From Aspidapion aeneum (Eukaryota > Arthropoda > Insecta > Coleoptera > Brentidae), in NCBI GenBank assembly GCA_963576565.1, contig OY755047.1, positions 29,797,351 through 29,861,350 of the forward strand: a stretch of 64,000 bases of DNA, in the 5' to 3' direction. The position numbers and the translations under genes are program-made. The notes beneath the pieces were generated by a model. It was not told the origin of the DNA. It made no database searches and worked only from the letters and a program-made list of their open reading frames with translations. Of the stretch, positions 47,606 through 57,665 are shown piece by piece; position 1 is the first letter of the stretch; the number at the start of each line of letters is the position of its first letter.

Positions 47606-47770
47606 TACAGACAGACAGACAGACAGACAGACGGCGCAACAAAAAAGTTTCAAAATCATCTGAAACGCAAAGATATATAAAAAATTTTGAAATCGGAGCA
47701 ACTTTTTTTTTCTCGAAAAAATTAGGATCACCATAGCTCACACTACTATAGTATAGTATATGTGTGAGCT
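47008..47770 (+). mobile_element. CAGA-element (family M3), copy 1
   Basis: Starts ATACTCTGCCAATATATGGG, then AGTGTACGTGTGAGCT. The body has three tandem units of about 115 bp (CTCAATTACCTTTCGTTTGA ... CTACCCCCACCC), then GGTTTTTGAGTTATGCGCGT and a (CAGA)n run at 47562-47632. It ends at the hairpin AGCTCACAC ... GTGTGAGCT. The body also contains (antisense) Cys/Val-rich frames that are only the CAGA repeat read in translation. Confidence 0.88.
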
Positions 47771-47809
47771 AAAAATGGTTTTATTTCACATGCTCCAGCG
47801 GTATTTATT

Positions 47810-48530
47810 AGCTCACACTACTACTATACTATAGTAGTGTGAGCTATGGTGATCCTACTTTTTTCGAGAAAAAAAAGAGTTGCTCCGATTTCAAAAATTT
47901 TTAAATATCTTTGCGTTTCAGATGATTTTGAAACTTTTTTGTCTCGCCGTCTGACTGTCTGTCTGTCTGTCTGTCTGTCTTTAACGACCAACGCGCATAA
48001 CTCAACAACCGCTTGCCCGATTTGAATGAAATTGGGTACCTAGCCTGGGTCTTGGGTCAAGATGGTCCCATTTAAAAATTAACAAAATCCTTTGAACGCA
48101 AGCCAAATAAAAGAGTGGGGGTACATTTCCAAAATTAGAGTTTAAATGAAAATAAGGCTTGTGTGATATCAAACGAAAGGTAATTGAGTCTGGAGTTTAA
48201 AAAAATACATTTAATTTATTTAAGAAAAAAGGGGGGGGTTGCTTTCAAAAATTAAAGTTTAAGTGAAAATATGGCGTGTGTGATATCAAACGAAAGGTAT
48301 TTGAGTCTGGAGTTAAACAAAATACATTTTAGTTAAAAAAAGGTGAAGGTAGATTTCAAAAATTATAGTTGAAGTCAAAACATAGCTTGTGTTGTATCAA
48401 ACGAAAGGTAATTGAATCTGGAGTTGAATAAAATATATTTCAGTTTCTTTTTAGTTTAATTACCTCACACGTACAATATAACTATAGCACCAGTGTGAGC
48501 TTAGGTGCCCATATATTGGCAGAGTATTTT
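47810..48530 (-). mobile_element. CAGA-element (family M3), copy 2, inverted
   Basis: Reverse orientation of copy 1, placed tail to tail with it. The two GTGTGAGCT hairpins are about 40 bases apart. It carries (GTCT)n at 47948-47980 and three internal tandem units. Confidence 0.88.
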
Positions 48531-48746
48531 GCATTAGTCGATAGGGATTCAAAACAAGGGAAATAAACAATTATAATTTTTATACACTTTTCACTGTCTT
48601 GGCTTGAATCAAGATAAGAATTTATTTATAGCATTGTGATATATACAGAAAAATTGGCAGAAAACAAAAGATGGAATATATTTTGCATAATTTGTTAATT
48701 TCATTAGACCCATTATTTTCATCGATTCGACAAAAATACAGTTGGA

Positions 48747-49338
48747 AAAAATACTCTGCCAATATATGGGCACCTAAGCTCACACTACGTATTATGGTTA
48801 TAGTGTACGTGTGGGCTAATATAACTAAAAACGGAAACATACTTTATTTAATTCCAGACTCAATTACCTTTCGTTTGATCCCACAGAAGCCATGTTTTGG
48901 CCTAAACTCTAATTTTTGAAATCTACACTCACTCTTTAAAAAAAAACTAACATGTATTTTGTTTAACTCCAGACTCAAGTACCTTTTGTTTAATATCACG
49001 CACGCCATATTTTCACTTAAACTCTAATTTTTGAAATCTACCCCCACCCTTTTACTTGGCTTGTGTTTGGTGGATTTTGTTCATTTTTAAATGGGACCAT
49101 CTCGACCCAAGACCCAGCCAAGGTACCAAATTTCATTCAAATTCGGCAAGCGGGTTTTGAGTTATGCGCGTTGGTCGTTACAGACAGACAGACAGACAGA
49201 CAGACAACGAGACAAAAAAGTTTCAAAATCATCTGTAACGCAAAGATGTATAAAATTTTTTGAAATCGGAGCAACTTTTTTTAAATTACGATCACCATAG
49301 CTCACACTACTATAGTATAGTAAGTAGTAGTGTGAGCT
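48747..49338 (+). mobile_element. CAGA-element (family M3), copy 3
   Basis: Same ends and order as copy 1, shortened to two internal units and a short (CAGA)n at 49182-49204. Confidence 0.88.
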
Positions 49339-49339
49339 A

Positions 49340-50780
49340 ATATACTATAAAACAAATATTTTCGCTCAATTTTATCAATATTCATGATTATTATATCAAT
49401 ACAAACATTTACTAATTTAAAATAATTGATGTCTATTTTTTTTCAATTTCGTCACACTGTGCGCCCCTGCTAGTCGCCAGTAATACTAATTCGCGTTACA
49501 ATAGATTACATTATTTGGCAATAACTCGACAATACTTAATTAGAATATTTTCATAATAACCATTGTAATATATATTATGTGAGTCACTATTATTTTTGGA
49601 ATAGAGTTTTTATTTGAAATTCTTTGTTTTAATGTTCGATATAATTCAGTTATTTTATCAAATTACCACAACGCATTGTATTTTATTTATTAATGTTAAT
49701 ATAATCTTTTTGAAAGAGCCAACTTAAAATCTTTATTTATTTGTTTGAAAGTTATTACGTGAATCTCTTCTGTTGTCTCTAAATGAATGCCAAGAACTGA
49801 CTGCCTCTCTCCAGCCAAGCTTGTTCAAAACCTATCTATATCTTTTCTAGAGTTGTTTGTCAAACCTTTATCTAAACAAGAGTTTTTATGTTTTGTTTTC
49901 ACATGATTATTCTATCTTATTTGTTTTCACATGATTATTCTATCTTAAAATATGATTAGCCAGTTTATTTAAAAAGCCTACTTATCTAGTTTGTGGTTTA
50001 TCTGAAGGTGTTGCAGTATAATATACAGGGCGTCTGAATAACATGACACCATTGTTCTTAAATAAACACTTACACACCTTTTAAACAATTACGTTATTTG
50101 CACTCTCATTGCATTTAAAGACTTAAGATTTACCTTTTTTTAAACTTTTTAATATTTTTGCGAACTGAACTACCCTTATATAACAGAAATATAATTAGCT
50201 TAAAGCAGTGACAAATCCAAGATTTACGGGGGGAGGGAGGGGCCAAGGGGGCAGCAAAAACCAAAAACTTATTTGGTTTGCAAGAAGTTTGACCTCTGAA
50301 TTTTTTAAAATACTTTTTGCACTTTTAAGAAGAGACTTTCATGCACCGCGAATTTAAAACCCCATTGCGATAAGTAAGACGGTTTTAAACAAAAATTAGG
50401 TTATCTAGGCACGTTTTTTGAGGGTTGCCGTTCAACTTTTTTATTGAGAATTTAAATGCGCGCTAAGGAATTCCTTTCTTTACTAAATGTAAAAGTTTTA
50501 TGAAAAAATACTAAATCCTTTTCCCACAAAAGTATTATTTCAAAACCCTTACACGCTCATTATATGCCGTATGCAGAGCTTCCTTTTAACCCCTTAAGTA
50601 CCAGCGGTCCAATTCATAGTAGCACCAATTATAGCAAAAGACTAGTTAATCCGTTTAGCGGTTCTGGAGGTACGATTTTTGTCCCATAGACTCAATTCGT
50701 CGGCCTGTTTAACATAAATAAAGATAAAGCCTACAATCAAAAACATTCAGGGTTCCTTGAATTTCTTTGCCTACAATATA
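49340..50780. other. intergenic, nothing recognised
   Basis: AT-rich. A G-rich stretch at 50228-50250 follows CAGTGACAAATCC, which looks like the tip of an unidentified transposon. A direct repeat of 'TTTGTTTTCACATGATTATTC' occurs at about 49894 and 49920. Confidence 0.4.
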
Positions 50781-50782
50781 TC

Positions 50783-51495
50783 TAAAATACTCTGCCAATC
50801 TATGGGCACCTAAGCTCACACTAGGTAGTATAATTATAGTGTACGTGTGAGTTAATATATAACTAAAAACTGAAATATATTTTATTGAACTCCAGACTCA
50901 ATTACCTTTCGTTTGATACTACACAAGCCATGTTTTGACTTAAACTTTAATTTTTCAAATCTACCCCCACCTTTTTTTTAAACTAAAATGTATTTTGTTT
51001 AACTCCAGACTCAATTACCTTTCGTTTGATATCACACACGCCATATTTCCACATAAACACTAATTTTTTAAATTTACCCCCACCCTTTTTTTTAAAGTAA
51101 AATGTATTTTATTTAACTCCAGACGCAATTACCTTTCGTTTGATATCACACACGCCATATTTTTACATAAACTCTAATTTTTGATATATACCCCCACCCT
51201 TTTATTTGGCTTGTGTTCGGTGGATTTTGTTCATTTTTAAATGGGACCATCTCGACCCAAAACCCAGCGTAGGTACCAAATTTCATTAAAATCGGGCAAG
51301 CGGTTTTTGAGTTATGCGCGTTGGTCGTTACAGACAGACATACAGACAGACAGACAGACAGACGGCGCAACAAAAAAGTTTCAAAATCATCTGAAACGCA
51401 AAGATATATAAAAATTTTTGAAATCGGAGCAACTTTTTTTTTCTCGAAAAAATTAGGATCACTTTAGCTCACACTACTATAGTGTAGTGTGAGCT
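50783..51495 (+). mobile_element. CAGA-element (family M3), copy 4
   Basis: Full order: ATACTCTGCCAATCTATGGG, three internal tandem units, the TTATGCGCGTTGG block, (CAGA)n at 51331-51362 and the terminal GTGTGAGCT hairpin. Confidence 0.88.
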
Positions 51496-51499
51496 AAAA

Positions 51500-52475
51500 T
51501 TTAATGTAAGAGAAAAAACGATTTTCTTGATAAAACGTAAGGAGGGTACAGGAGACAATAAATGTAATAATAAAATGTGAAACTTTACACGTTTAAAGGC
51601 ATGTCAGAAAATATAAATAAGTGGTAAAACTACAATATTTCATACATTTACAAAACATGTAAAAAAACAATTGAATAAAAACATCCTGTGGAAACGTCGT
51701 TTTTCTTTTAGCGATTGTTAAATTCGAATTTGCTCCTGTTTATATTTACGACGTCTGCCACAGAGAACAATATCTAAAAGAAAATGAAGTAGTAATAATA
51801 GGAATATTTTTGGGCGTCGCAAATAAATTTCGAAAAATAAAATTCCCAATAGACATATTATCAAAATTAAAGCTAAAAACAAAGATATAAAATGCAAAAA
51901 TATCTTTTCCTTTAGTATTTTTGCCATTGGGTTACTTGTTTTTCGATATATTTTCCATCGATATTTTGGTCGTTCGATATTTTTGTATTCGATAAATTTG
52001 CATCCAAAATTTTATCCATTAGATATATAGTTTTCATTACTTTAGTTTTTCGATATTTCGTATTTTTCAATATTTTTGTATCGATATTTTGGATTTTAAT
52101 ATAATGTTTCTCGATATTTATTCCACGATCGTTTCTTTGGCAACTTTTGTGCTTGTCTTATACAAGAAAACAGAGACTTATTTATTGGAAATTTCAAAAT
52201 AAATCTACCAGTAATAAGGTAAGTATATAATAACGGGAACAAGCGTTACCTATTGGAAAGAAACATGCTTTTTATACGGCTGTCCCTTACCTTTACCTCA
52301 ACTTTAAATGTTAAATCGGTTCAATCAGTTGAGTTATCATACCTTTGACAGTGGGAAAGAATAATTTAGAGAGAGCAGTTGGATGACTTGGTCGAGTTAA
52401 TACCCTGAGGCTTTCTCGTTCTTGTATTGAGACACCGCAGCCTGCATAGGTGGAAGTTTTCCGAAAATTCATGTA
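51500..52475. other. mostly unrecognised; TCGATATTTT-type short-period repeat at 51945-52120
   Basis: The stretch 51945-52120 repeats TTCGATATTTTTGTA-like units. It resembles one arm of the palindromic short-period elements at 9983 and 33050, but no inverted partner is present. The small hydrophobic open frame at 51718-51927 (minus) has no other support. Confidence 0.45.
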
Positions 52476-52477
52476 TG

Positions 52478-52549
52478 GCTTCGGTAGTTCAGTGGTAGAA
52501 TGTTTGCCTAGATAGCAAGAGATCCCGGGTTCGATCCCCGGCCGAAGCA
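52478..52549 (+). tRNA. tRNA-like gene, anticodon AGA, type I body
   Basis: Folds by hand into a full cloverleaf. Acceptor GCTTCGG/CCGAAGC (7 bp). D arm GTTC-AGTGGTA-GAAT. Anticodon arm TTTGC-CTAGATA-GCAAG with anticodon AGA at 52510-52512. Five-base variable loop AGATC. T arm CCGGG-TTCGATC-CCCGG, and discriminator A. A-box (TAGTTCAGTGG) and B-box (GGTTCGATCCC) fit pol III promoters, and TTTTT at 52556-52560 would terminate. AGA would decode Ser UCU, yet eukaryotic tRNA-Ser has a long variable arm. This short-armed body and the TTCAGTGGTAGAAT D arm look like tRNA-Gly. It may be a Gly tRNA with an altered anticodon loop, or a pseudogene. Confidence 0.8.
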
Positions 52550-52555
52550 GAAAAC

Positions 52556-52560
52556 TTTTT
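52556..52560 (+). terminator. pol III T-run behind the tRNA
   Basis: Five T residues seven bases after the discriminator base. Confidence 0.6.
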
Positions 52561-52639
52561 CTTATTTTTCTTTCTTTAATTTTACTTGTTGTTTATCAAA
52601 TCATCAGGTTATTTAGTTTTGTATAGATTTCTTGGTATC

Positions 52640-53160
52640 TGGGGGTACGGCAGTGCCCCGCCAAGTTCACGTGAAAACTGCTGTACCATCTTTTCTTGAA
52701 ACATTTCAGTCCATATTTGACATATCTAAAACTTTACTTCGGAATGAGCTACGAAACTTAAACTTCATGGAAACACTCACCCAAAATTCATGGACTTCCA
52801 TAAAGTGCTCTTCCAGACATGCTATAAAGCTGAAATTTGGCAGACTGATAGAAATTATGACCAAACCATAGGAAAAAAAACAAACTTCTAATTTACTCCC
52901 CTCCCCTATAAATGTAAAGTTTGGAAGGCCGATAGGAACTATGATAAAACTATAGGAAAAAATTTTTAAAAACCTAAATTTTACTTCACTTCTTTACCCT
53001 ATTAATGTAAAAGTAACATCCCGCTCTTCCAGGAACGCTAGAGAGCTGAGCCTTAAAGTACTGATAGGAAATCCTCAGAATTTTTAATAAGCCATTGCAA
53101 AAGTTTTCCACAATATTCTGCATACTTTAATACTTTAAAACTTATATATTATCCAAATCC
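52640..53160. repeat. dispersed repeat R-C, copy 2
   Basis: Matches 35130-35800 (TTTTCTTGAAACATTTCAG, GCTACGAA, TCCCCTATAAATGTAAA, TTTAATAAGxCATTGCAAAA), with internal indels. Confidence 0.75.
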
Positions 53161-53169
53161 TTTAAAAAA

Positions 53170-53545
53170 TGAGTGAAATCATACCAAAAACATTTTATGT
53201 AAAAAAAGCCAAGTACACGAAAATGGTATTACGTAAATAGAATTGAGATAAAAGTGAATCCAAGTTCTTTAATACAAATTTCAAAATGAACGGTTCTTAC
53301 TAGTTTGGAAATGTTTTTCCAAATTTGGCTATTACGACTGCAAATGACTCTTAGGCACAGTGCTAAATTGAACATAAAAAAATTTGGCTGTATGTAATAG
53401 CAAAAAAATATTTCCAAACTAGTAAGAACCTTTTATTTCGGTATTGGAGAACTTGGATTTACTTTTATATCAATTCATTTTACGGAATACCATTTTCGCG
53501 TACTTGGCATTTTTTCCATGAAATGTTTTTGTTATGATATATATT
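53170..53545. mobile_element. foldback element, about 150-bp arms
   Basis: Inverted pairs: GCCAAGTACACGAAAATGGT against ACCATTTTCGCGTACTTGGC, and GGTTCTTACTAGTTTGGAAA against TTTCCAAACTAGTAAGAACC. It joins directly to the R-C repeat. The other R-C copy (near 35860-35930) has only one arm, so the palindrome may be the true end of the R-C element. Confidence 0.85.
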
Positions 53546-53550
53546 TTTAC

Positions 53551-54058
53551 CTTCCTAGCCCGTGTAGCAATAGCTAGAGAAGGTACTATTTTCGTAGAAA
53601 AAATATATTTGAGATAACGCCAAAAATGTGTTATTTGGATGTATTTTGACCAATCCTAGCAGTATCGTCGTGATGTCTATCTGTGTGTGTGTATATTATT
53701 TCCGTCCGTAAAACGATAGCTGCTAAACCGCTGAACCGATTTTCATAACATTTTCAGGTAAAATAGTGTTCGACACTCTTACGAGCTGATTAGGTTTTGG
53801 TCAAAATCCATTAATGGTAATGACAGTTTATTGACAATAAAAAACTTTAAAAAATGCTTTCAACTTTTTAACGGAGAATCGTATCAATACATTGTTTTCG
53901 GAATATAGTGTTTATATGTTTTGCTCAATAATTCGAGTTAAGACCAAAAACTTCGTAAGAGCTTTAGTTTCTGAGATATTTACAAAAAACTGTTTTCAAG
54001 GCTAATATATTATTATGGCTTCAATTGAAGTGTGCTAATAGCTAGCCTAGGAAGGTGT
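53551..54058. mobile_element. MITE family M2, copy 2
   Basis: Same ends (ACCTTCCTAGCCCG ... CTAGGAAGGT) and body as 31509-31985. Confidence 0.85.
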
Positions 54059-54097
54059 CAGATCCGTCATGGATCCATTTATTTTTTTAATTAAAAA

Positions 54098-54190
54098 TGG
54101 AAGAGGATTCGTCAGGAGCTATTCTGGCCGAAGCAGGTGATAAAGACTTAGAGCATATATTTATCATAATAGATCATTTGCCGTTTTAGC
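54098..54190 (+). other. short acidic open frame, possible exon
   Basis: From ATG at about 54098 reads MEEDSSGAILAEAGDKDLEH and stops after about 30 residues. The codon choice looks coding-like, but there is no splice donor, homology or context. Listed only as a weak candidate. Confidence 0.12.
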
Positions 54191-54239
54191 ACGGATGGGG
54201 ACGATGGCAGGCAAGCGAAAAATGCGCTGCCTCTAACTT

Positions 54240-54240
<1 letters not shown>

Positions 54241-54300
<60 letters not shown>
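54241..54300. repeat. (AT)n microsatellite
   Basis: A run of about 28 AT units. Confidence 0.95.
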
Positions 54301-54302
<2 letters not shown>

Positions 54303-54559
54303 ATTATAAACTCCCGTAAGAGCAGTATGTCATTCTCATATGAAAACCACAACTAGACTTTTTCATATATCATTTTGTATAAAACATCAATCACAAGTTG
54401 CAAAAAATCATTAATTTTCTTTATTTAAAATGCACCATATAAATGTCTAATTTCAAAATATATGTGAATGTAAAATAAATATATTTACGTCGTTTAATTT
54501 TACCACTAGTTTATATTTATTGTTTATGGTTTTAAGGGTTCGACAAGTGGACATTTAGG

Positions 54560-55040
54560 TATAGTTTTTGCAAAGTCAGTTGAACAAAGCCGACCATCGG
54601 CATATCCTTTAAAGAAAGTGACATGGGCGGCGGTAGATATACTCATGAAAATTATGTCAGTTAATTATTGCGTAAACTAAAGAAATAAATAAAAATAGAT
54701 AATAAAACTTTCTATTCCTACACCTACAGAAACGACACTGATTTATTTTCTAACTCTGCATACTGCCGACTAAAGGGGTCCCGAAGCGAACACCTGAAAG
54801 CAATTAAAAGGGCATCTCTCAAAAATCTGCCATCCACCTGGCCTCGGTCCGTCGGAAAACAAATACTTTGTGGTTGGACCGCAAAGAGCCGCGCCTTTTC
54901 TCTGTCGGTAGGGTTGATATTATACCAGGAAGATTTTATATGAATTTGGATAACTTTTGAAGGGCAGAATGAAGCAAAATTTCATGAAATCGATATAACC
55001 CCGTATTAGGAGTTATTCAAGTGACTTTGCAAAAACTATA
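54560..55040. mobile_element. MITE family M1, copy 3
   Basis: Same ends and body as 16614-17096, in the same orientation. Confidence 0.85.
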
Positions 55041-55049
55041 ACACCTGCG

Positions 55050-55285
55050 GGGCATACGGTGTGGGACGAGGTAAAGAAAAAACGTCGAAAAGGAGCGGCT
55101 TACCGCTGCCTTTCCGGCCTAGTAGTGCTGCGAGGATCATGCCTGCTCCTAATCTTCCCAAGTCAGGGCGAGCGCGGACAGTCGAAATCGCTACTCCTCC
55201 CGTACGTTCCCTCCGCACCTGTCTAGCTTACAACAACTACTCACGGCCGGCCACTGGGCGCCGGGCCAACTCGGCGCCGGACTAA
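55050..55285. other. GC-rich island of unknown origin
   Basis: Compositionally unlike everything around it, with many CpGs and a GGCGCCGGGCC-type run near 55256-55282. Open frames exist on both strands (for example VAISTVRARPDLGRLG on minus), but I recognise no family. It could be a promoter/5' UTR, a fragment of a retroelement leader, or foreign sequence. Confidence 0.5.
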
Positions 55286-55289
55286 AAAT

Positions 55290-56460
55290 TTTTTTTTCGA
55301 TAAAATGTGCAGATGAAAAACAAAATAGATATATTATTTTTACAAAAACATCTTTACGCAATTTTCTTGAAATTTGGTTTTGTAAAGTAAAGTTAAATCC
55401 ATTAAGTCGAGTGTTAAAATTTGGTAGGTGTAGTGTTTGGTATAGAGTAAGGTTAAAACACTTCCGTGGATTTATTTCCTTGTAAAACTAATGGTGAACA
55501 TTTCGCGCATCTCACCTCATGGTCAGTCAAGAATAAACGTCGTGGTAGGCAGCCTAACCAAACCTACTATTGTTTAATTTTGTCACGGACTTATCATCAG
55601 AGACTGTTATTTTTGTTGTGTTTTTGTTAAAAAGTATTTTTTGTGTTATTAATACTTAGTTTTAAAAATAATAAAAAAGACAAGTGACAAAAAAATTTGT
55701 AATATCCGAAACGTGAAATTTCTTCGATAAGGTGCTAAATAAATCGATTTTTTTCCCAAAAATTGTAAAAGATATGACAATTAACGGTTTTCGCTAAGAT
55801 GCATCATTTCGTCGAAAATTCACTTTTTCTATAATCTTCTGAACAGTTTTAGAAACCACCCTCTTTAAGGCAGTCTTTACGGGTACAATCCGTCGAACTT
55901 TAAAAACATAAAGTCAATATCCTCTTCTGTAAAAGGTTTAATGCCTTCCATGTAACAAAAAAAAAACAAATGTTGATAATATTGTAGCTAAAATAAAATG
56001 AGCATGGGTATTATTTTAATTCTTTTGCGAGCGGATATATCAATAACTTGGTATATCTCAAGAACTACTTAATTTATCAAAAAAATGTGTCATGACAAAA
56101 TTTTTTGCCTTTAAAAAAGGAGATACGCTTAAACAAAAAAATCTTTTAATTTGGCGGCCATTTTCAAAGATGGCGGCAAACGACCATGAGTTCTACCACG
56201 TGAACAAACTTTTTTATACTCCTATGGGTGCTTAACAATCCCCTGCAGTCAAACTGAGCGCACTTATTAGGTCACACGTGACAGGACCCAGTGCCTAGAC
56301 TAACTAGAAAAATGGCAAAAAATTTATAAAATTTCGAGAAGAAGATCAGCTAGGATTTATATGAATAAGGCTCTAAAGTTAGGAAAGAGTCCAATTCAAA
56401 ATGTGCAATTAGTTGTTAGAACCATTTTTATGTAACCTATACTTCATTCAGGCACACTGT
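55290..56460. other. intergenic, nothing recognised
   Basis: The short stretch GGTAGGCAGCCTAACCAAACCTACT near 55540 matches Rep-A (near 1735), so a small Rep-A fragment is present. Otherwise no signal. Confidence 0.4.
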
Positions 56461-56467
56461 GCACAAT

Positions 56468-57583
56468 GTTTAAAAACAGCAAAATTTTATAAACGGTAAT
56501 TGAAAATTGTTTTATTATTCTTATTTTACTGCATTGCTTCTTCATTCTAAAAATCAAAAATTTAATTTCTCTCTCTGACGGAGGTGCTGTTAAGCCCCAA
56601 AATGAACCGGAAAACATGGCTTTTTTGTTTTTTTTTATATTTTAATCTCCATCAAGATCAAAATACGCTTTTCAACACTTCCTGGAAGAAGATATAAACT
56701 TAAATTTTCTATGCTTTCAAGCACCTCTGTCGGGGGTATAAAATAAAATGTAAGCCCATATCATTTTCTAGGAAGCGTTTTACGTCTTTTAACCTAAAAG
56801 CGTATTTTGACGTTAATCTACAGGATGTTTCAAAATTCAATAACATAATTTGAATACTAAATTCCTTGAGTGGTTTCGACACAAAAAGTTCATATAAACA
56901 TAGGTCCACAAACGCTTAGTTTTGGAGATATTATTTTTTTTGTTTATTTTCATATACGCGCCTTATACCATACTGTAGCATTTTTCATTTTGATGATAGT
57001 AGTCTTTGGTGCAACAGCAATTTTCTCTAGAACGGTTAGAAATGTAAAAAAATCGCAGGAGGCAAGAAAGTTTGCAAATGAATCAGGAATTTTATTTCTT
57101 GTTTCAAAATTTACCAGTGCCTTAAAAAATCCGGGGCAAAAGACGAGATGAATCCTGGAAAAATATCACCTTGTAGATTTTTTCTATCATTTGACATGTA
57201 TAATAGTTAAGTGCATATAGCCGAATATACGCTCTAAATTTGAGCTAAATATCTCACAAACTGCACGAGATATAAACAAAGAACTTTAAAAAAAAATTAA
57301 ACAACACACTGTATCTGGATAACTAAACGTTTGCGGACCTATATGTATATTAAGTTTTTATCTTAAAATCAATTAAGGAATTCAACTCCAAAATTATGTT
57401 ATTGAATTTTGAACCAGCCTGTATATTAAAATATGAAAAAAAGCCATGTTTTCAGATACATTTTGGGGTCTAACAACACCCCTGTCGGGGGTAGAGATAG
57501 GAAATTACATTTTTGGAGTAAAGAAACGAAATAATAAAAATAATTTTTAATTACAGTTTTTTAAATTTTGCTATTTTTAAACA
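56468..57583. mobile_element. 1.1-kb nested foldback element
   Basis: Outer arms: AAAAACAGCAAAATTTTATA against TTTTAAATTTTGCTATTTTT, and ATGGCTTTTTT against AAAAAAAGCCAT, with a CCCC(T)GTCGGGGGT motif beside each. A second, inner inverted pair is CAAAATTCAATAACATAATTT (56832-56852) against AAATTATGTTATTGAATTTTG (57391-57411). The open frame at 56870-57151 in the middle has no recognisable content. Confidence 0.8.
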
Positions 57584-57665
57584 TCGTCCGCCATGCTTGA
57601 TTGGCCATTGACTACCACTTTGAGATTTTTTTTTACGGGTATGCGCACTCGCAAGGAGATCCCTA

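Noticed and set aside
47490..47741. Cys/Val/Ser-rich frames (SVCLSVCLSV) and TDRQTDRQ frames on the other strand
   Set aside because: Translation of the (CAGA)n run in the CAGA-elements; the same occurs at 49091-49300 and 51146-51373.
51718..51927. 69-residue frame with membrane-like stretches (minus strand)
   Set aside because: Same reason; Leu/Ile-rich from AT-rich sequence, with nothing to support translation.
54130..54150. CTGGCCGAAGCAGG as a tRNA 3' fragment
   Set aside because: It resembles the tail of the tRNA at 52478 for only about 11 bases; no T arm precedes it.
56870..57151. 93-residue frame inside the 1.1-kb foldback
   Set aside because: Lies between palindrome arms, with no recognised domain and no splice signals.
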